Source: Undaria pinnatifida (lineage: Eukaryota > Sar > Phaeophyceae > Laminariales > Alariaceae). Taken from it: 64,000 nt of DNA. Each line of letters opens with the position of its first letter. Positions within the stretch are counted from its first letter, which is position 1. Under the pieces are notes generated by a model, which was given only the letters and a program-made list of their open reading frames with translations, searched no databases and was not told the DNA's origin. Of the stretch, positions 38,301 to 47,019 are shown piece by piece. The stretch is taken from NCBI GenBank assembly GCA_012845835.1, contig JABAKD010000030.1, positions 9,647,805 through 9,711,804 of the forward strand, given 5' to 3'. Made by a program: the position numbers and the translations under genes.

Positions 38301-39252
38301 TTTTCTTCTCAGACACATCGCGAGGTATCACACCGAGGTAGTTGTCACCAGCAGGGGCTGTGTTGGCGCCGACTCCCAAGGGCTCCTTCAGCCTAACGTC
38401 GGCGCTTGCTCCTCAGCGCAAGAGGCCGAAAGCTGCCGCAAGCAGGTATCCGTCCCAGCTGTAAGCGCTAGCAGAGGCGGCGGCGGCGGCAGCGGCAGCG
38501 GCAGCGGCAGCGGCAGCGGAAGTGCAGATGGCTGGAGATATACCCCAAACAACGGAAACTACTGCCAAGACCTAAGGGACGGTGGTAGGTTTTCTCCTAC
38601 CCGGCCTCACCGCCGGCAGGTGGTTTGCCGCTTGGCCAAGCATATGGACGACGCGGATTTCCGACGGGGCATGTTCGAATTCCCGGTAGAAAGAAGAGGA
38701 GATCGATGGGTAAGACTAGGACAAGGATGGGATGGAGGAGCACAATGGTGGGACGGAGAAGATGGAGGAAGATGGGGAGGGGTCCCGCAGAACCCACCTC
38801 CATGCACCATGGCCAGTCACATCGCCTCCTTGATGGGCGTCAGGCTCGCTAACAGGGCGGTCGAGAGTGGAATGCCGGGCGGAGGGGTGTCCACGGGGAA
38901 AAAGCCAGGGAGAGGAGGAGAGGGAGGAGAGGTGGTGTCGGCGCTGAGCCTGACCGAGGCGGCCGTGGCGAACGAGTGCCTCTTATCGCTGTTGGCTACG
39001 CGCGGCACTATGGCCAGCTTCGCCACAGGGCCGCAGGTGGCCGCCGTGTTGAGGAGGGAGGGGTTTCCAGACGAGCACGATGCCTTGGCGCTGCTGAAGG
39101 ATGTAGACGCGCTAAGGGGCCGTGGGGTCAGGGACAGGCTGTGGCGTGGGCGTCGGGGGGCTGCTTTGGTGCGCGTGAGGGCGGGGGAGTCGTTGTTTGC
39201 CCGTCTCCCCTCCGAGCTGTTCCGAAACGTTTTAGTCTTTCTGGCGTCGTGA
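26000..39252 (+). CDS. Uncharacterised multi-exon gene (span)
   Basis: I do not recognise this protein. Exons with compatible phases are placed at 26000-26308, 29529-29711, 31085-31276, 32548-32695, 36173-36550, 36961-37089, 37428-37828 and 38313-39252, and at least one exon is missing around 31.3-32.5 kb. The junctions 26308/29529, 29711/31085, 36550/36961 and 37089/37428 are phase 0. The 37828/38313 junction splits an isoleucine codon (AT+A) across a strong GTGAGTACC donor. The exons are markedly more GC-rich and lower in stops than the surrounding repeats. The C-terminus has a Gly-Ser repeat, a Trp/Gly-rich patch and ends LPSELFRNVLVFLAS, which weakly recalls an F-box helix. No catalytic motif or membrane segment is evident. 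Confidence 0.65.
26740..27104 (+). repeat. 12-bp repeat array (GGCAATGTCCGC), left
   Basis: About nineteen imperfect dodecamers GGCAATGTCCRC lie at 26865-27104, with a looser GC-rich lead-in from 26740. A frame through it gives Asn-Val-Arg/His-Gly tetrapeptide repeats, an artefact of the period. The same unit is found reversed at 29012-29390. Confidence 0.88.
27725..28040 (+). mobile_element. Family II element, truncated copy 3
   Basis: Only the right part is present: a poly-C run at 27738, GGGGAGCCGCCGACCTATA and the terminal TCTTCGATCTCACAGCTG. The left end is missing. Confidence 0.6.
28649..28845 (+). repeat. Two ~98-bp tandem units
   Basis: Both units read GTGACYAACTGTCCTTGC.. and include ACAAAACCCTMYCC/ACCGACCTAGT. 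They are about 80% identical by eye and non-coding. Confidence 0.8.
29012..29390 (-). repeat. 12-bp repeat array (GCGGACATTGCC), right, inverted
   Basis: About nineteen imperfect dodecamers, the complement of the left array's unit, run from 29012 to about 29260, followed by a GC-rich zone with a perfect palindrome (29287-29338). The pair lies within the putative first intron of the unknown plus-strand gene. Confidence 0.88.
29287..29338. repeat. Perfect 52-bp palindrome
   Basis: The sequence reads identically on both strands with no spacer, centred on TGCCGCGGCA. It is composed of ATTGCCGCGG/CCGCGGCAAT units from the adjacent dodecamer array. It could extrude as a cruciform. Confidence 0.95.
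29529..29711 (+). CDS. Unknown gene, internal exon
   Basis: The exon encodes PLPMKVTSVTAHGDFFDRGD, then NATVIVKGVVDPLVQRLK and ends AERAHRRNVQ|GTGGGC, phase 0. The acceptor is CTCGACGCAG. An in-phase alternative acceptor CTTGGCGAAG about 25 bases upstream has a better pyrimidine tract and would add ICHVVSTQ. The PKNATVIVKG..DPLV wording suggests a beta-strand-rich domain, but I cannot name it. Confidence 0.6.
31085..31276 (+). CDS. Unknown gene, internal exon
   Basis: After GATCCTCGCAG the exon encodes MDEFTKKALGRNGGAEIGAK, a Gly-rich linker, then DSTCWWSQLCANKHLTKHAE and FHR, with donor CATCGG|GTGAGA. It starts and ends in phase 0. The CWW..C..H..KH spacing resembles a small metal-binding knuckle, but the match is too loose to name. 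Confidence 0.55.
31990..32140. repeat. TCGTCCTCG microsatellite
   Basis: A degenerate TCGTCCTCG run encodes Ser-rich or Val/Leu-rich strings on plus and an Asp/Glu-rich string on minus. It lies in the part of the unknown gene where an exon is missing, so a coding role cannot be excluded, but all three frames are open by composition. Confidence 0.75.
32548..32695 (+). CDS. Unknown gene, internal exon
   Basis: After CGCCTTGTAG the frame LKEDVDILVKVARQWAGCLT, then SRGEWSYPGITTRLLKQDL and HKPQIQ is open and protein-like, ending at ATTCAG|GTGGGG in phase 0. It needs two bases from the preceding exon, which I could not place; 32252-32322 (MEAATQRRRANNC..) is one candidate but its phase does not fit. 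Confidence 0.5.
33530..34440 (-). mobile_element. TIR element with poly-G interior (family II), copy 2
   Basis: This is the inverted relative of 55521-56498. It shares the terminal GGCTGTGAGATCGAAGA segment, a middle segment GCGCGGAAACTGTAAAACCC, and long G runs at about 33861, 34138, 34420. Another right-type end lies at 35488-35530, so a ~2-kb element 33530-35530 containing a nested fragment is also possible. Confidence 0.65.
35829..35878 (+). repeat. Solo family II terminus
   Basis: GCAGCTTGCAAATATGAGTA followed by GATCGAACTCGCAGCTG is a lone terminal repeat. Similar lone ends occur at 16745-16795, 35488-35530 and 42959-43010. Confidence 0.55.
36173..36550 (+). CDS. Unknown gene, internal exon
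   Basis: The acceptor AACCAATCAG is followed by 126 open codons beginning VCVNMGTCAIAAGAGGTVDD and ending RVALQDLIEWK|GTGGGC, phase 0 at both ends. The middle (..SGWRLQAKHLSEEGRPDYLG and DFAKVMLWSPQSRSLNVNLA) is predicted to be mainly helical from its composition. GC content and codon use contrast clearly with the AT-rich repeat to its left. Confidence 0.65.
36961..37089 (+). CDS. Unknown gene, internal exon
   Basis: Following TTTTTTGTGGCAG the exon encodes VPMCMLDGKKGSALRASCLL, then WLKDTIACKVSATWAKREQA and VSQ, ending at CTCAG|GTTGGA. Phase 0 at both ends. The pattern looks like an amphipathic helix pair. Confidence 0.6.
37428..37828 (+). CDS. Unknown gene, internal exon
   Basis: After GGTTATAG the exon encodes VIACIKRSLEREAKVSDGVA, an acidic patch ENEDKYEDEDS, then TLTEKDFLALKRNEIKRAQE and ends MWARFTRFFQQMGLR. 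The apparent TGA stop at 37830 lies inside the strong donor CGCAT|GTGAGTACC, so reading continues into the 38313 exon. Phase 2 at the 3' end. Confidence 0.7.
38313..39252 (+). CDS. Unknown gene, terminal exon with Gly-Ser repeat
   Basis: The acceptor is TTTTTCTTCTCAG. The frame runs 313 codons to TGA at 39250: HIARYHTEVVVTSRGC, a (Gly-Ser) repeat at about residues 53-69 coded by GGCAGC units, a basic region, a Trp/Gly-rich patch (..RWVRLGQGWDGGAQWW..) and an Ala/Leu-rich helical tail ending LPSELFRNVLVFLAS. The frame stays open through a purine-rich stretch that has few stops by composition, so part of the length could be composition-driven. The tail weakly resembles an F-box start (LP.EL...VL.FL), but no full F-box is present. 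Confidence 0.65.
38473..38522 (+). repeat. GGC/GGCAGC microsatellite in exon
   Basis: GGC repeats followed by five GGCAGC units encode the Gly-Ser stretch of the unknown gene's last exon. Length is likely to vary between individuals. Confidence 0.9.
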
Positions 39253-39609
39253 GCGGGAGCCCCCCCCCCCCCCCCCTGACAGTTTAGGCCCAAGGCAGCA
39301 GAATTTGTAAACCTAGGATAATCTTGAGATTCTTTTGGGAGGCAAACAACTGTCGCTTGTGATATTACGATGGGTACCAAGTGGGAATGAGGATGCGTGG
39401 CCACGTCGGACGCGTCGCGCTCGCTCCTCTTGACAGCGTTGTCGTCTTTACGTAGCGTGCGGCGGGGCGTCAAGACTTTCGTTGTTGGTGCGTGCTTTGT
39501 GTGTGCTTGTGTATCCGATTGAACGATGTGCTCTTTCTGTGTGACGGCAGTGAATGGAGAATTTGGTGACTTTGTGTTATATTCGTTTTTTGTTTAGCTG
39601 GTCCAGCTA

Positions 39610-40108
39610 CAGTAGCGGCTACGGTTTAAGAGAGGTCCGTGCCAGCCCAGTTTCCCTCTCTTAAATCCGGCTCTCTGTTATACTGTGTTGGCTACGGTAT
39701 AAGAGAACATTCTCTTGAATCATATCTCACTCTCGCGGGAGGTCGCACAGGTGTGGCAAATGCGGTGCATCTCGCTGGTCCCGAGCGGGTCCACCACACC
39801 ACAGGTGCCATGGAGGTACTGCCCGCAGACGCCTCTGCATTGGTGATTTATGAACTTTGGTGGGCCTGGCGTGTGGCCGGGGACAGCTGTGCAGCGACTG
39901 CCCGCTGCGCAGGGCATGGTGTCTGCAGCTGCTGTGTGTGATGCGTGTGATGGCTATGTGGTGTGATTTCCAGCAGCTCGATTTAAGAGAAAATCCTAGA
40001 CATAAGACCAGTTCTCTCTAAAATCGATTTTGGTCGTGCCAGCCAATCCCCCTCTCTTAAACCCGTACTTTCTCTTAAACATTTTCTCTTAAACCGTAGC
40101 CGCTACTG
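39610..40108 (+). mobile_element. 499-bp TIR element (family I), copy B
   Basis: The termini are CAGTAGCGGCTACGGTTTAA.. and its complement ..CCGTAGCCGCTACTG, flanked by TA on both sides as for Tc1/mariner-type insertion. Subterminal TTTAAGAGA/TCTCTTAAA motifs repeat in both orientations. The minus strand contains a 65-codon Cys-rich frame. The copy at 61018-61516 is the same length, inverted and nearly identical, so both moved recently. Confidence 0.9.
39720..39917 (-). CDS. Small Cys/His-rich ORF carried by TIR element B
   Basis: The 65-codon frame starts MPCAAGSRCTAVPGHTPGPP and contains HQCRGVCGQYLHGTCG, then HRICHTCATSRESEI. The C..C(G)..LHG.CG...HRIC..C arrangement resembles the zinc-binding tail of DDE transposases, possibly captured from the autonomous parent. 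An identical frame is in copy C (61209-61406, plus strand). A start codon is present, but there is no evidence of expression. Confidence 0.4.
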   Translation of the reverse strand: MPCAAGSRCTAVPGHTPGPPKFINHQCRGVCGQYLHGTCGVVDPLGTSEMHRICHTCATSRESEI

Positions 40109-40420
40109 TATGGAGTTTTCGGTGTTGTGCGGAAGGGTGGTGCCCAGCTTTGATTAGGTATGGTATGATAGAAACGCGTGCTTCATGTTTTTTGGTCATC
40201 TGCCCGTTTTCGATGCTCGGACGGTTTTATGGTAGGGTTTGTTCGCCGCGATATTTCGGGGATCCAGGATTGATGAGTGTTTGCGTGGTGTTGGGGAAGT
40301 GTCGGAAAGCAGCGGCTTGGGTGGGTCGGTATGGAGTTTGTTGAGCCGGTACACTAATTGGTGCAGTTGGCGTGGGGACCGGTTTTGTGCGCACCCCAGC
40401 CTTGCACCTGCCGTACCTTT

Positions 40421-40486
40421 CACTGCTAAGAATCTAAACAAGCATCGAAAATTCACTGCTAAGAATCTAAACAAGCATCGAAAATT
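40421..40486 (+). repeat. Two 33-bp tandem units
   Basis: CACTGCTAAGAATCTAAACA followed by AGCATCGAAAATT is repeated exactly. Confidence 0.92.
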
Positions 40487-40969
40487 GACTCGTCTAGCCC
40501 CGGGAGGATGTTGAGGATTTTGTGGATGCCTTTGTTTTTTCGATTCGATATTCGCGGGTTGGTTGGCCTGCGTTTCGCACAGCCATCATTACACATAGCC
40601 CCAAGGCCACACAGGCAAGCTGCAGCGGTCCATTCGTGGGGTTTGGGACGAAAGGGGCTCAGCGTTCGGTTGGAAACAACCGGCTGGCAAGCGGATGGCG
40701 TCCATCTTGCTCTGCAGCCCATCCATATTCCCTGCTTCTTGGTGCGGTCTCTCTCTATTTTTAAACTTGTATATATTGCCTGCCGCGCTTTACCCGCCCC
40801 CACTGCTATGCCCCCACCAATCGATGTATCAGAGAACTCAATTGGCACCGGAGCTGATAACCTTCTCGCCTTTACAGCTGGAAACCCGTTTTTGGGACGA
40901 AGTTACTTGGAACTAGCATAGGGAGGGGTTTTAGGCTCTCAAGGGTTAACGCTTCACCAGACACAACCG
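40487..40969. other. No gene seen
   Basis: A 129-codon minus frame and overlapping plus frames are open, but none resembles a known family or has convincing splice context. Confidence 0.5.
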
Positions 40970-41400
40970 TGCAGTATCACGCAGCGAAACACCCCCCCCT
41001 CGGACGATTTTCCATGCTAATTTTGTCGACACCGGGGAGGGCGCATACAGCTTCACCATACACACCCATGTGGTATAACACGCAGCAGAACACCCCCCCC
41101 CTCGGACGATTTTCCATACTAATTTTGTCGACACCGGGGAGGGCGTATACGCAGAGCGATGCGACGAATCTTCCGAAAGTAAGCGTTTTCGTTGTGTTTG
41201 CCGTCCATAGCTAAGGAGAGAATCGTCGAGAACTTCATCCGAAGGGGTGTGTTATTTTGTTATTTTATCATCTTCATGTTTAACTCTAAAGAAGGAATAC
41301 CGTGTGCCAGGTAACACGGAAGAAAACACACTCACCCCCCCGGGCAATATTCCAAGCTGATTTTCTCAATGACGGGGAGAGCGCAGGCAAGCGCCGATCG
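40970..41400 (+). repeat. CACCCCCCC-type end repeats
   Basis: ACACCCCCCCCTCGGACGAT followed by TTTGTCGACACCGGGGAGGG occurs twice in tandem (40990 and 41091), and a relative at 41310 begins TAACACGGAAGAAAACACAC, nearly the terminus of the 21465-24959 element. This is a related, degraded element. Confidence 0.7.
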
Positions 41401-41679
41401 ATGCGATGACGTCTTTCCATCACCATCATTTCGTCGTCGTCGCCCCCCCCCTGTTTTGGATCAAATAAATCTGCTTGGAAGTTCATTCCAGGGGAGACTT
41501 AGCTCGCGTGTATCACTGTTTATAATACTTTGCACGAGCGTACTTGGTCCAGTAGTAGCAATAGTCATAACACTAGTAGTATGCATGTGACAGTGGGCAG
41601 GCTCGACTTTTTTTACGACACATAACTATGGCGTGAGTATCTCGCCACACATCGGTGGTGTGGGTGTTGGTGACAACCT

Positions 41680-41740
41680 CGCTTCTCTCGTAGCTCTGCA
41701 CTTACGCGGTTGGCCTTGTCGAGATTCGAATCCTGCCATG
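41680..41740 (+). repeat. B-box tRNA-like sequence
   Basis: GAGATTCGAATCCTGCC resembles a T-arm/B box, with a possible A box about 45 bp upstream. It is probably a degenerate SINE head. Confidence 0.3.
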
Positions 41741-42958
41741 TGTTTATGTTTATGATCTTGCTTAAAGTATACGCGGGCTGTTAGTAATACACGGCCTTCG
41801 ATCGATAGAAGACACCCGTACATAGTTCATCTTCTGGGTGATGCGGGTGTCGGGTGCGGATCGCTCTTTTGCCCGGGAAAAAGCCGAGTAGATTCACGCT
41901 GCCGAGTCAATAACTTTAAGCGGGCGGCGCCAAAGAAGCTGAAACTTCGTGAGGGTTAGCACAAGGGTCCCCGAAAAAAAAAAGACGACACCACATTCCA
42001 AATTACCGGTATATTTTTGAGAAACCAGATATAGGGAGGGGGGTGGCAAAATTTTGATTTAGGCGCCCTTCGGCGTATAAGGGGGGTACATGCATACCAC
42101 ACTAAATCCTATATAAACGAAATCAGACCATCCATAAACCGCAGTACCATACTATTTTTTCTTAATAAAACAGCTCCATACTAAAACCTATATAAACCAA
42201 TAGCAGGGGATGTTGCTTAATCGTCCCTGCATTCCCAAGGGCAGGGAAGGCCTTCTAGACAATGCAACACCACCCAGCGTTTCTGCTTGTAGCTGAACAC
42301 TTTTGGAAGAAAAAGCATGGACACGTCCGAGAGCATGAGCATCGTCGATGCCGAGGAAGCAGGCGCAGCAGCGCCGTTCACTGCTCAGGGTCTGGTTGCA
42401 GCGTCACTGCAGTAAGAGCTCCAGCGACGCTGGAAGCGGGGGGCACGACGTGTGGGCTTGCTGCTGCGGCCATGATTTCTGGGATGGGTCGACGCTTGAC
42501 GCGGCAGTGGCTCGAGAACACAAGCTATTATTTTATTTTATTTTTTTTCCTCCGGCGGATGGAGAAAGCTCACCACACTTTCACGTATTTTCATACGCGT
42601 CGTGTGTCGATTTAACTCAGTTGCTTTCGCAACCCAACGCTAGCTGGCGCACCCTTCGGACCCCACTGTAGCGATAGCGTGTGCTGTCCCTATCAGTGGT
42701 CCTCGTTACAACCCCGGCAGCGCAAGCTGCCGTTGTATACGGATGCGTGTGTATGTCGACCCGGCTTGTCCCCTGAGGAAGCGTTTCAAGGAGCACGAAC
42801 GGTGAGTGGCAATGCTACTGGGTCGAATATATGTAAAATAAATCACGATATGTTGACTCGGTTGACTCGCAGCAAATGTTCTCCTGTTATTATAGAAGGC
42901 TCGCAAAGGCTGCTTTCTTGCTGGAGTTTCAAGCTCGGACAAAACTCGTACATAAGTA

Positions 42959-43010
42959 ACAGCTTGCAAAGATGAGTATTGACCCGAAATTCGTCGAACT
43001 CACGGCTTGA
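42959..43010 (+). repeat. Solo family II terminus
   Basis: CAGCTTGCAAAGATGAGTAT followed by TCGTCGAACTCACGGCT matches the left terminus of the 55521 element in inverted sense. No partner end is evident nearby. Confidence 0.55.
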
Positions 43011-43732
43011 CGTCCTTGAAATATGTTTGTAAAATGCCGGTACTCAATAAGACGACCGGATGACGGTCAACCTCTAGACCCGTCAAGACCCCTATAGACT
43101 TAATATACTGTTTTTAGTATATAATATGGAGTGCCTTCACGTCCGTCCGTCGAGGGATCAGCGTGCTGTAAACCGGCTTTGACTATAGTACGTACTGGTA
43201 CGTATGATACTCGTATTATATAACACGATGACTGCACGTGCAGCAGTACCTCGCGCAGGTCTAGCATACGATAGTAGTTCATCGGACTCAACACTTGTCT
43301 TGTACGACTATCTACTCTTGAACTCGTTGTGGGAGCATTATGGCACCACGGTCGAGCCAACTACAATAATAGTAAAAGCGGGTGAAACGATTTAAAACTG
43401 CCTCGTACTGCTGTATGCTCTGGTCTGACAAAGCTCTGACGGAAACCGTGCTGAGCGGAATAAGTGAAGATTTGTTCTGTCTCGGTTCTGTCCATTTACC
43501 GATTTTTGGGACCAGTTGCTACCGCCCTCCGTAACAATCTCTGCGCGTCTGTACCCGTTCAGTCGTCTAAATATATGTGAGCTTTGGCAGACTTTCAGCT
43601 TTTCGTCCCGAACGTTAACTAAGCATTATCACCACCCGGCCGCGCAACCTTTTTTGAACGTTTGTTTCACGACCTCCGTGACACGTGTACGTGCAGCCCA
43701 GTTAAGGTCACCGAGCGTGATTGGCCATTGGC

Positions 43733-44900
43733 ACGTATAGCCACGAGGAACAGCAGTGGAAAGTGGGTCTGCAAGTAAGTATGGGAGGCGCGAAAGCTGT
43801 GCACAGAGATCACATCTGCTCTATAAAGTTTGTCATAGAACTAGACCCGGACATGAGCGTGGGTAAGATGACGTACGTGTTCATCATGGATGAGTTGCTG
43901 TCCACGCAGAAGGTACTGGTTGAGACCGTGGGACTCGTGGAGGGGTTTAAAAAAACTCCTGTCATGCGAACGGTTCCCCACACCATCGCCCCCATTCCTC
44001 TGCACGCTGACTTAATCTACACTTCGGATGTGGCTCCGACACCAGAGAAAGTACCCGCATCCTCTGCTGCTGGGACGGTCGAGTGTGCGGCTTGCAAAAT
44101 GGAGGTAGTTGTGCGGGAACTGCGGCAGCGCGTTGGGGGGCACATTCGAGAAACCAAGGTGCGCACTTTCTGCCTTCTTCATACAAGTATGTACCCACGC
44201 AAACCCACGCGTAGTGTTTTGTTGGGTGAGGCGTATCGCACTGCCTTGAAAACTCTAGCCATCCATGAAAAGTCTGCTCAATTCGTGTTATGATCCGATT
44301 TAACTCCGTTGTTCGTGCGTGTACAAAATCGGCGTGTGCTCCACAGGCCTTGCAGGAGAGCGACACATACATGCGGCTTCTGTGTGTGGCGGGTGTGGGG
44401 GGCTGCAAGACATTGGTATATGTGCACTCGAGGGGGAAAAAAGCGCCTAGCGTGTTCTCCAGCTGCACTTGTGCTCCAAGGGGGAACGAGCGAAACGCCT
44501 CCGTCACGCTCAGTCTGAAAACGGCGTCGAAAGGTAGCAAGCATTCGCCGTGCATTAACGTGCCCCTCAGGTGCCTTTTTTGCCAAGATAACGATTGAGT
44601 ATGGAAGTACTCTATGGCCCACCACGTAGCGGACGAAACACGCCGTGTCCGTGGCCGTGGTCCAACAATACCGTGGCTTTGGCATTCCGAGCCGAGTACG
44701 ACGTGAGCGAGTCCGAGAAAGTAGCCGTGAAGGAGAGGATGCAGTCAATTAGGTCGCGAATGCGCCCCAAGAAAGGAGTCGGCGTGACGCTTCGACCACG
44801 CAAGAGATCAGGTGGAAGCGGAGGAAGGGGAGCCGACAGCAAGCAAGCGGCGTTCCCATCGACATCGATGCGTCGGACGAAGAGGAGGAGGAAGAGTAGG
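43733..44900 (+). pseudogene. Zinc-finger protein gene of transposon-associated type, apparently decayed
   Basis: The coding segments are: an exon ending at 44158 (YTSDVAPTPEKVP, then CAACKMEVVVRELRQRVGGH, donor ACCAAG|GTGCGC) and an exon from 44347 (ALQESDTYMRLLC.., SSCTCAP, then SPCINVPLRCLFCQDND). A C..C....LR..VGGHI finger, a C-rich middle and PC.NVP..C..C together match a multi-finger module I associate with transposon-linked proteins of fungi and algae. That association is from memory and moderately sure. A TGA at 44596 interrupts the last finger, after which the same frame continues VWKYSMAHHV as expected. A shift to another frame then gives EYDVSESEKVAVKERMQ, and a third frame gives VPIDIDASDEEEEEE and a stop at about 44899. 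At least one stop and two frame changes make it a pseudogene, unless tiny introns explain them. A GTAAGT-like donor at 43770 hints at another intron near the 5' end. Confidence 0.55.
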
Positions 44901-45120
44901 AGGAGGACGACGACGACAAGGGGGACGAGGAGGAGGAGGGCGACGACAAGGAGGACGAGGAGAGCGACGAGGAGGAAGACGGGGAAGACGAGGAGGAAGA
45001 GGACGAAGAGGGGGTGGATGAGGAGGAGGAGGACGAACAAATAGAGGACAAGGAAGAGGAAGAGCAAGATAACATAGAAGCAGAGGAGAAGGACAAGGAG
45101 GAAGAGAGGGAGGGGGGAAA
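44870..45120. repeat. GAGGAGGAC/GACGAC microsatellite
   Basis: A long purine-rich trinucleotide run on the plus strand follows the zinc-finger remnant. It can be read as poly-acidic (Asp/Glu) in one frame, Arg-rich in another, and Leu- or Ser-rich on the minus strand. The long open frames over it are composition artefacts. It may derive from the acidic tail of the zinc-finger gene. Confidence 0.85.
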
Positions 45121-45722
45121 CAATGAGGACAGGCGTGGAGTCGATGGGGTAGGGAATAAGGCTTGCGAGCGTGGGGGTCGGGGTGTAGGGGCAGCAACGC
45201 CTTACGCTGTTAGCAGAAGCTGGCGGCGCTACACGTCGAAGGGGCAATGGAGTCAGTTGGGTTGAGTTGGGTATGTCGATTTGTCTCGAGTATACTTCGC
45301 TCGGGTTTTATTGTGCACGATCGTGGGATACTGTCGTGCTAGGGGATTATCGCCGGCATACGGTACGACAGCTTCGATTGACCTTGATGCAACATCGAGG
45401 TAGTCTGATGTGATGTCGGATTTTGTTTTTTCGAAGACCCAGGTAGTGGACAAAGTAGTGTAAGGTGGAGGTATTATTCTATTAATAGTACGCGCAACTG
45501 TCGGCACGTGCACCTTCCACCCAGGTTCGCATGCCGATACATTTCACAACGACATTTTTTTTCAATCTTGTCACGAGTGGCTGGTGTGGCGAGTGTGGTG
45601 GCAGTTCCCCAACTCCGACCCTCCCGACAGTATCAACACATTACTTGTACAGTATGTTTATATAAACCATTGTGTTCACAGTGTACACTCAAAGCCAAAC
45701 AGTAGTAGACGCTAGACACACG

Positions 45723-46143
45723 TGTTGCGAATCGTGCCCTAGTGCAGCAAGGTCTAGAGTCAAGGCGAGACAGCCAAGGATATCTAGCCTACTAGCATCG
45801 CAGGATCCACACGTGGGCTATGTCTGTAGCACGCCTCAGATATTCATAATGACTGACCTTCGAAGGACCGATACAACCGAGTGCAGAGGACGCTTGTACG
45901 TCCCTCGGGGGAAGAGAGCAAGTTCCCTGTGCAGGTGCTCAAGGTATGAAGTCTCCCAAGAACGTAGTGTGTAGATGGTAAAGTTATTGCTTATTCGCAG
46001 CGTCTTGAACGCGAACCCAAGGAATTGTGTCCGGGTGGGGCAGCCACACCCGACTTGGGGGGGGGCGTAAATAGCGCGGCCCCTATTATCACGAAAACGC
46101 CTCTGTCATAGTAACTCTTGACATTGTCACGGAACCGTAACAT
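45723..46143 (+). repeat. 5' LTR
   Basis: The 421-bp repeat begins TGTTGCGAATCGTGCCCTAG and ends CGGAACCGTAACA. It is nearly collinear with the right LTR but lacks a ~95-bp segment found there. The base run GGGGGGGGG near 46060 is shorter in the partner. Confidence 0.88.
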
Positions 46144-46664
46144 CCCCCCTAGCATATGCGAGTGACAACAGCAATATGCTACCACAATCCTGTGACTATA
46201 TAACCAAGGGTTGAGAGCCGAAAAACTCCTTACAAAAATAGTGACCTCAAGGATATGCTAACAAACCGAAAACACAGAGGCCATAAGAGGGAGATCCTCA
46301 ATAAAACCCTCCCCCCTGCCTATACACCGCGTGTATGATCGACTAGTCAACATTCAAAGGCTAAAAGTCCGTCTGTGAGCGACATTAATGTGTATGAAAG
46401 CAGCGCGTAACTCCACGGGACTGACCCGTCTACTCTTTTTTGAGTCTGCTCACATACACTATAATCCACTACCAAGATGCAGTTTTGTTAGCTCAATAAA
46501 ATACTGCCAAATCACTAATGGCCAATAAATCCGAAACGTTTGGCATAAGCAGAATGCTGATGCCAGGTATCAAAAATCCTAAATAAATTAAGTGGCCTTA
46601 AGTCGAGGGACTACAACGGCACGTAGTATGCAGCCGAAAAACATCCACCCGTTAGCCCGTCAAA

Positions 46665-47012
46665 TTGAAGCCCCAATCAACTACTGAATTCGACCTCGTC
46701 ACTGTTCAAGAGACTTTATATCAACAGCCTCTCCAACCCTACACGAAGCAGTGCCGAAACACAAAAAGGAATTCGATTTCAACACTCACACACTACCCAA
46801 GTACAACAACGCTCACAACGTTGTTGCGTTATAGTAAAATACCACACATCTTTCTGTCCCAGACTATTCCACACCCGACCAACTGGGGCACGGGTGATTC
46901 CCGTCCTAACCCACAGCAAAACGGTATACCCCCCGACACTACTTTCCCCCCTTGTCAAGGTACAATCGTAAAATATTGGAGAAGGCAGCTCTGCGTCTCG
47001 TCGAGTAGGTAG
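46665..47012 (+). pseudogene. Unassigned ORF in the gypsy interior
   Basis: A 115-codon Thr/Pro/Gln-rich frame occupies the position where gag might be expected. It shows no CCHC knuckle or other gag signature. The 520 bp between it and the left LTR (46144-46664) is AT-rich and shows no coding sequence I can support. Confidence 0.25.
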
Positions 47013-47019
47013 TCGCGCT

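Larger units (their letters stand above)
41400..43200. other. No gene supported
   Basis: Contains a B-box piece (41720), short repeated TATATAAACC words (42110-42195) and a GC-rich patch at 42290-42500 with a 117-codon plus frame of no recognisable family. Confidence 0.45.

Noticed and set aside
38817-39473. 218-codon minus-strand ORF
   Set aside because: It is antisense to the last exon of the plus-strand gene, whose frame is supported by splice phase.
44612-45247. 211-codon minus-strand Leu-rich ORF (and Ser/Pro-rich ORFs in other frames)
   Set aside because: These are shadows of a trinucleotide microsatellite; they are not membrane proteins.
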